This document shows positions 58,801-64,000 of a stretch of 64,000 bases of DNA, in pieces. Within the stretch, counting starts at the first letter, position 1; each line of letters starts with the position of its first letter. Below the pieces are notes generated by a model, which searched no databases, was not told where the DNA came from, and saw only the letters and a list, made by a program, of their open reading frames with translations. The stretch comes from Haemonchus contortus (Eukaryota > Nematoda > Chromadorea > Rhabditida > Trichostrongylidae), in the NCBI GenBank assembly GCA_000469685.2, contig LS997562.1:9686007-9750006 (forward strand). Reading direction: 5' to 3'. The translations under genes and the position numbers were made by a program.

Positions 58801-61800
58801 TCCCACGAATGGTCCCTGACTAGAAGAGGACCTGTCGAGTTTGCAGTCCCAGTTTGGAGTCCTAGAATGCAAAAGCTGGAGGACGGCTGGGAAGAAATGG
58901 AGAAGGATACCTGCGTGCCACATGCGATCAAGTCGAAAGCAAACTTTGACTTCTATTCGCGCTCACGGGGGATATTTTGGAATGCGACTTTAGCATGTTG
59001 TAGAACATACTGTTAGTTAGTGTGCATAGAAATTCCATCCTCTTTCGCAGTTGAGAAGTTTCAAATATATTGCTATAAATCGGCGCAAATAATTTTGGGA
59101 CACCCTGTACATATTGCCCTGGAAATGTCACAAGTATGCTTTTCTGGTTGTTAAGAAAATGAGAAAATTAGCAAAATAACCAAATGAATAAGAATCTTCA
59201 CGAAATCAGGCCTAGAATTCTGTATCTGACTCACCCCAATCGAATTACAACTGTACACCGATACTGATGGGTACGGCAGAAAACCGGCTGCGCATGGCAC
59301 GATACTGAAGGCAATTTGACCAAGGCCAGATTCTTTCACTTGAATCACTGAAAAAAAGTAGCAATTTCGGTGCAACTCGATATTCAATGAACCTCGACCT
59401 TAAAGTGAGCAACTGTTCCTTTTTACAATCTTTTTTTTAAACTTCGCCTTTTCCTGGAACATTCCTCTCCTCCACTAGCCCTACAAAATATCCATCTACT
59501 ACATCTTGAAGCAACATTTGATTTTATTCGATTTATCTCTTGAATTTTTCGGAGATATAAAAGGAAGAAGTAATTCCAAAGCCACAACTTCGCATGAATA
59601 ACTACCTTTTGCTCTCTCCGTCACTTTCCATAGCTTTTCGTCGGCATCAAGAACAATATAGAGAATTTCCACGCACGGCACCATAGACCTAAGAGTAGAA
59701 TGGGTATGTTGATGGTGAGGTGTACAAAGCAAAAAGGAATCAAGACTAGCAAAATATTTTCTTCGACCTATCGAATGAGTTGACAAGAAAACCGAAATTC
59801 GTGCGCAGAATGACAGAAAATTTGAAGCAAATTCAAAAATAATGCAAAAAATAAAAAAGAAAAAAGTTAATAGCTAAGCTAATAAATATAATAAAAGATA
59901 AAGGATAAAAGGATAAAGTCTTGGGGCGTTAATCAATCCCGTCTGACGGAGGTGTCCAAGCATTCGACTTCCATTCGGAATCGTGGTAGAGTGAATGCGC
60001 ATGTGGCCTATAGAATGATTTGCAGTGGCCAGCCGATGTACAAGTCAGTGTTGTTATCCTCCCAGGCGAGTCTGGTACCAATTAATCTGGAAGGTTGAAA
60101 GGCTCGGATGGCCTAGGCGGACATCGATAGGGGATTCGAACCCGAGACCGTGCGTGTGTAAAGTGTGCCACTTGCCGTTACACCACCTCCGCCCAATAAA
60201 TATAAAAAAAAAACTTGATTAAATCAAGAAGTGAACAGATGATAAGATAAGTACCTTAAGGAAATCACGAGATCACACGCTGTACCAGCACGACAAAGTT
60301 GTGCACCTGGCTGTTGTGACAACATTTGTGCACATAGCTCATAGCCTACCTGAAATATGGGGATCAAATACTTGACCGTTACAGTAGAAGTAAAATTGTT
60401 CGCCTTTTGAGTGAGGAAAACCGCTACTCAACAGGTTACTCACAAGTTAGGTAAATGTTGAGACCAAGTTTTGAAAAAGTGGCTCTTCGTCATTGTCTAA
60501 AAAAGGATGCTAATCTTTTCTGCAGGAAGACATTCCCTAACCCAAACGCTACGGGTTGGAAAAGAAAACTATGGGGTACGCAGGAAGAAAAGCGAACATA
60601 AACCAATTCCGCAGAATTGCTACTTGACTAACTGCAACCTAAAAATAGAAGGGAATGAGACATGGTCGACAGTCTATAAGGACGACGGACATTAGAAATG
60701 GTTGCGTTTATAGTACCGACGCAGACGCCAGCGTGGGCGTCGGTGCAATGGATGCAACCAGCACGAGTTGAACGAAAGAGTTGACTATGTGTAAACTCAA
60801 AATCGAGAGAAACTGAGCACTCAGAAGGGAAATTAGAACAAAGTAAGTAAACCAACCTTAGGCACGTGGAGATCAAACGTATCGTGGTACGAATACAGTC
60901 TGTCGAGAAACATTCTATCGTCAGATTCCAATTCAGTTTCCTGCAAGAACCTACGAAATATCACTTTCAAATAAATAGCATACAGGTAGCAGAAAGGCTA
61001 AATTCCACAATTTTGCCACCCATGGCTCTGAGCCTTGTAGAATGAAGGCTGGAACATCGCTGACGGGTGTTGAAATAGGATTGTCAAAGCAGAGGTAATA
61101 GTTAAATGAAGAAAATAAGAAAAAGTGACTGTTGGATTACCTTTGTCGGTTTTACTCGATAATCTATTGACAGCCGATGTGAAATAGGCAATTCACCAGC
61201 TAAGGGCAACACCCAGACCAAGCTAGAGACCACATTTGGCATCAATTCCTAAAACAAACAGACCATACATCAACTGTGAACTGTATTAGATGCTTTGAAT
61301 GTACTGAATGCAAGATGTGGACGGAGGTTAGCGCTAAGAAAAAGCAGAAAGCTGCTTGTCTGGCCCAGCACACTGCGTCTAACTCTACATATGGATTTGA
61401 AAGCCTAAGACGGCATAAAATCTTACACCAAGGTCCCTGTTGAGCAGTTTGCCAAGCTGATTAGGCGTTTCCTTTGTCACTGACGAATCTATCGCTTCAA
61501 TTACGGCATTCTCGAGCACAACAGTCCACTGCTCGGCATGACCAACTGCTCGCGCTATTTCCAATTCCAATAGTGTTCTATGAAATTGACTTAGCTTGCT
61601 ATTTTAATGACAAGGTGAGGAGATGGAAAAAATTGGGATGGTACCATATCACTAGTACTCAATAAAAAATCGCGAAACAGTGAACGATATCCATAGGAAA
61701 TTAAGCAGTTTATTCGGAATTCTACTCCCACATCAAGCACGAACAAGAAAAGAAGCTTACTTGTTCTCCAACATAGAGGTCCTGGACGTCATGATTAGGA

Positions 61801-64000
61801 GCGCGACGAACGGCAATTCCAAGGACCACACCCTTCCAAACCACTCGCAACTGATCTTAAGATTCACAGAGTTAAAGGCAGGATGAGATCTAAGAACTAA
61901 GTGTACAATGTCAGAGAAAAACAAAGTGTTTGCTCTAAGAGTACCCAACCAAGAAACCCGTATAGAAGACATCCGAACTCTAGAACAACGCTTTTCAGCT
62001 ATTCTCAACTTTGATATGGCAGATATGGCCACTGTATCAGGAGGAGGACTGAATTACTAAAGCTCGAAACGAACCTTAGCTTTCCGCACAGCCGGTGATG
62101 CCGTGAAGGCAGAATCCATAAAGAGACATAACGTCAACTCGAAAGTGTGTTTTCCTCCTGGACCAAGTTGTGGAATTTCAACGCTGACATTTGATGACCA
62201 CGTCCGATCAGCTCCCTTAAGTCATACAGCAGCTTTCAGTATTACTGATAAAACAGTAAATAAACAACATTAGGGAAAAAATTCCTACAAATCTCTGAAC
62301 CTGCTTGGAAAAATCGGAACACTGAATAATTCCTCAGAGCTAAGCTAAATAGTTGGAAGAAGAATCTCGAAACTGGGTCACTACAGTTTTTCACATGACA
62401 GGCGCAAATGTGTTTGTCAACAGCGCAATCTATGCAACCCAAGGACGTGGAAATAAAGAAGTCTGATGTGAATCGTATGAAAAAAAAACATTAGGAAAGT
62501 GCAAAAAGTGAGTAGAAAGGCAGAAAAGCTTACAAGAAAAATCAGTAATTAGTACAGCCGTTACGGTTATGATTTTAAGGGGCATTTGCGATTTATCAAA
62601 CCAAAAATCAATGTGACACTGAAGAAATCAGGAATTTCAGGATTTTTAAGGATTTTCAAAATCTCACAAAACAGTCCCGTCGAAATACATTAAAAACATG
62701 GAGTAAAAAAATGACTTTAACCAACCCCTATTCATTATTCCAAGCGTACTGGTGATTGCGATATCATTGGAAACTAAGACTTGCGGAATAAGTTATGAAG
62801 GCCACCGACTTTTTTGTCAGTCAGTCCATGTCTATCCTCCTAGATGAATCAAGGACCAATTAATCAACCCTTGAGATGGAAGACCCGATCGGTCTGAGAA
62901 AGATTTACCTTGAGATAGATACATGGATCACGCACCTGTTACCAACAGAACTTTTCGCTTGACCACTTCTTTCATAACCTTCTCACCGTCCTACATTACT
63001 CAATAGCCCAACTCCTTCCACTAGACCACAGCTCTACGTGAAAACCCAGTCTCAGTCACATAACATTTCACTTTGATACCTCAGATTCCTCGATACAGGT
63101 CTTGCACCTCTCTCAGCAAGGAAACGCAACGGAACACTTCTTATTTCGCGCCCTTCGTTTACTCTAGTATTAATGCAGTGTTGTACTGAAGACCTAGGAC
63201 GAGAAGCGTTGGACACATGGGGCAGCTTGGGGTGCAAGCAGATAAATGCGTGAACTGTTTTACGATACGTCACGACATTATGTTCATTTGCTGCCCACAT
63301 GCGTCAATCATTGCTTACGTTAAATGTTGGTTGAAAATAGGAATCCCAGTCAGACTCTTGCCCATCCTTTTCTGCCTTGTATATGGTAAAGGTGGGTATA
63401 GGATGGCTTGGATGCTCGACTAGACAAGTTGCAACGGTTCCAAGCAAAGGACGGCTGTCGGATGGGTTCGCCTGAGCTCCACCTCCCATGAATGATATAG
63501 GAAGCGGAAAGGTGGGTGCAGCAGTTGCATTTGTGCTAAGATTGGGATACGTCTTGTGGGAAGAAATGACTTTCGCTGTTATATCAGTTGATCCGCTTAG
63601 AACATTGCTGAAATGCCGTGAAGAATTCGTCAAACCCCAGAATCAGCTGAAAAGGTGGAGATCTCAAATCGCACCTTTTTTTTTTACAAAAGCGTATAAA
63701 CTTTCCATTGAAGAGTTTCTGACTACTCCCTCTCTTCCCTCCCTTCGTTCCTCCATTCCCTATCTAATGTTTTTGACTACACCGAAATATTGTAAACGCA
63801 TTAATGCTCCCTATATATAGATGTCAATTTATACCTCAGCCGCAAACTACTTAATTGTATTTCGCTATCGTAATAGAAAGAGGGTACACAGCCTTACCAT
63901 AAATTCAATCCCATCATTGGGATCGGAACGAACTTCAACCTTCGAAGAGTCCAGCATCGAACCGGCTTCAACAGTAACATTCACTCGTTGCACAACTCCC
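55841..64000 (-). CDS. TRAPPC10: TRAPPC10-like TRAPP II subunit, 3' part (gene runs off the right edge)
   Basis: TRAPPC10 belongs to the TRAPP II complex, a Rab-GEF tether at the Golgi. Supported exons from high to low: >64000-63898, 62215-62075, about 62035-61761 (upstream border unresolved), 61577-61427, 61248-61141, 60940-60857, 60349-60255, 59688-59606, 59347-59235, 56017-55841 (stop). From 61577 down the phases join without error. Family marks: LCRAGTACDLVISL, then CVEILYIVLDADEKLWKV followed by FSIVPCAAGFLPYPSVSVY, matching the human C-terminal pattern of a Cys-rich strand, a W-x-V strand and an AGYLPLP-type strand. The terminal exon ends in a basic tail. Between 62216 and 63897 other exons must exist; a frame at about 63315-63628 is a candidate but does not join in phase. 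The last intron (3.2 kb) holds a mariner relic and a SINE. Identification rests on recalled C-terminal features. Confidence 0.7.
56075..56318 (-). mobile_element. Diverged tRNA-derived SINE copy
   Basis: Same family as 59892-60194: shared blocks GACCAGCCGATG, CCTCAGAGGGATGG-type body and a head complementary to a GGAGGTGG start with GGATTCGAA at the B-box position. It lies in the last intron of the TRAPPC10-like gene. No target duplication was seen, so it is an older copy. Confidence 0.65.
57839..59107 (+). mobile_element. Degenerate mariner-like element, copy 3, with both ends
   Basis: 1269 bp with inverted ends CAGGGTGTCCCAAAATTATT, extended by TGCGCC, flanked by TA on both sides. This is the best preserved copy. 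In the plus direction around 58580-58990 the sequence still resembles a mariner (maT-like) transposase: a QQDATLA-type motif where the family has Q-Q-D-x-A-P, RQLPDFI, and a final G-G-Y-F-like stretch. Stops and frame changes make it dead. It sits in the last intron of the TRAPPC10-like gene. Confidence 0.8.
59892..60194 (-). mobile_element. tRNA-derived SINE with 11-bp target duplication
   Basis: Read on the minus strand, the head at 60193 starts GGCGGAGGTGG, has an A-box-like GGTGTAACGGCAAGTGG, and a B box GGTTCGAATCC that fits the RNA polymerase III consensus. A body of about 200 bases follows and the tail consists of ATCCTTT/ATCTTTT units. AATAAATATAA flanks it at 59881-59891 and 60195-60205, a perfect 11-bp duplication. 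Movement would depend on an unrelated LINE. It lies in an intron of the TRAPPC10-like gene. Confidence 0.88.
62820..63035 (-). repeat. Possible second SINE family or very diverged copy
   Basis: A body block GACCAATTAATC resembles the other SINEs, and the minus strand at about 63035-63005 reads GTGGTCTAGTGGAAGG, an A-box-like tRNA motif. No B box or target duplication was identified. Weak. Confidence 0.35.

Noticed and set aside
60120..60194. A genuine tRNA gene on the minus strand
   Set aside because: A and B boxes are present, but the spacing between the T arm and the acceptor end is too long, and a body, tail and target duplication show it is a SINE.
63315..63628. Minus-strand frame of about 100 codons that might be an exon of the TRAPPC10-like gene
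   Set aside because: It has a usable donor (GTAAGC) but its acceptor phase does not fit the exon at 63898-64000, and I recognise no family motif.

Overview
The window looks like nuclear DNA from a nematode. The genes are split into many small exons (about 45-190 bp) by short introns with nematode-type acceptors (TTTTCAG, TTTTTAG), and the dispersed repeats fit this (a Bel/Pao retrotransposon, mariner-like, Mutator-like and piggyBac-like relics, tRNA-derived SINEs). A strongylid parasite is my guess from general look only; no marker fixes the species.

All five host genes that I can reconstruct lie on the minus strand. From left to right: (1) 1428-6410, a complete 19-exon SNF2-type helicase gene of the CHD1L/ALC1 family, without a visible macro domain; (2) 12930-20167, a tandem paralogue with the same exon boundaries over at least 16 introns, but with a 1-base frame break near its 3' end and a different lysine-rich tail; (3) 34505-42406, an SLC38A10-like amino acid transporter with two alternative first coding exons; (4) 47654-54244, a complete 13-exon HEXD-type GH20 hexosaminidase with an N-terminal membrane anchor; (5) 55841 to beyond 64000, the 3' part of a TRAPPC10-like TRAPP II subunit. 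The genes do not form one pathway; they are ordinary nuclear, membrane, glycan-processing and trafficking genes.

Mobile DNA fills the space between and inside them. A 2.55-kb foldback with about 705-bp arms and a 9-bp target duplication (8048-10597) lies between the two helicase genes and holds a second palindromic element. Two small palindromic MITEs of one family sit in neighbouring introns of the second helicase gene. A full-length Bel/Pao element (21369-32747) has LTRs that I read as identical and a CCAAG target duplication, so it is very young. It carries an extra zinc-knuckle protein gene after pol, where an env would sit in some elements. Degenerate mariner-like copies with TA duplications occur at 44.7-47.4 kb and 57.8-59.1 kb, the first interrupted by a TTAA-flanked element. 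A tRNA-derived SINE family is present in at least three copies, two with clear target duplications.

The most unusual items are the Bel/Pao element with two three-knuckle Gag-like proteins and two frame breaks, the nested foldbacks, and the macro-less tandem CHD1L pair.
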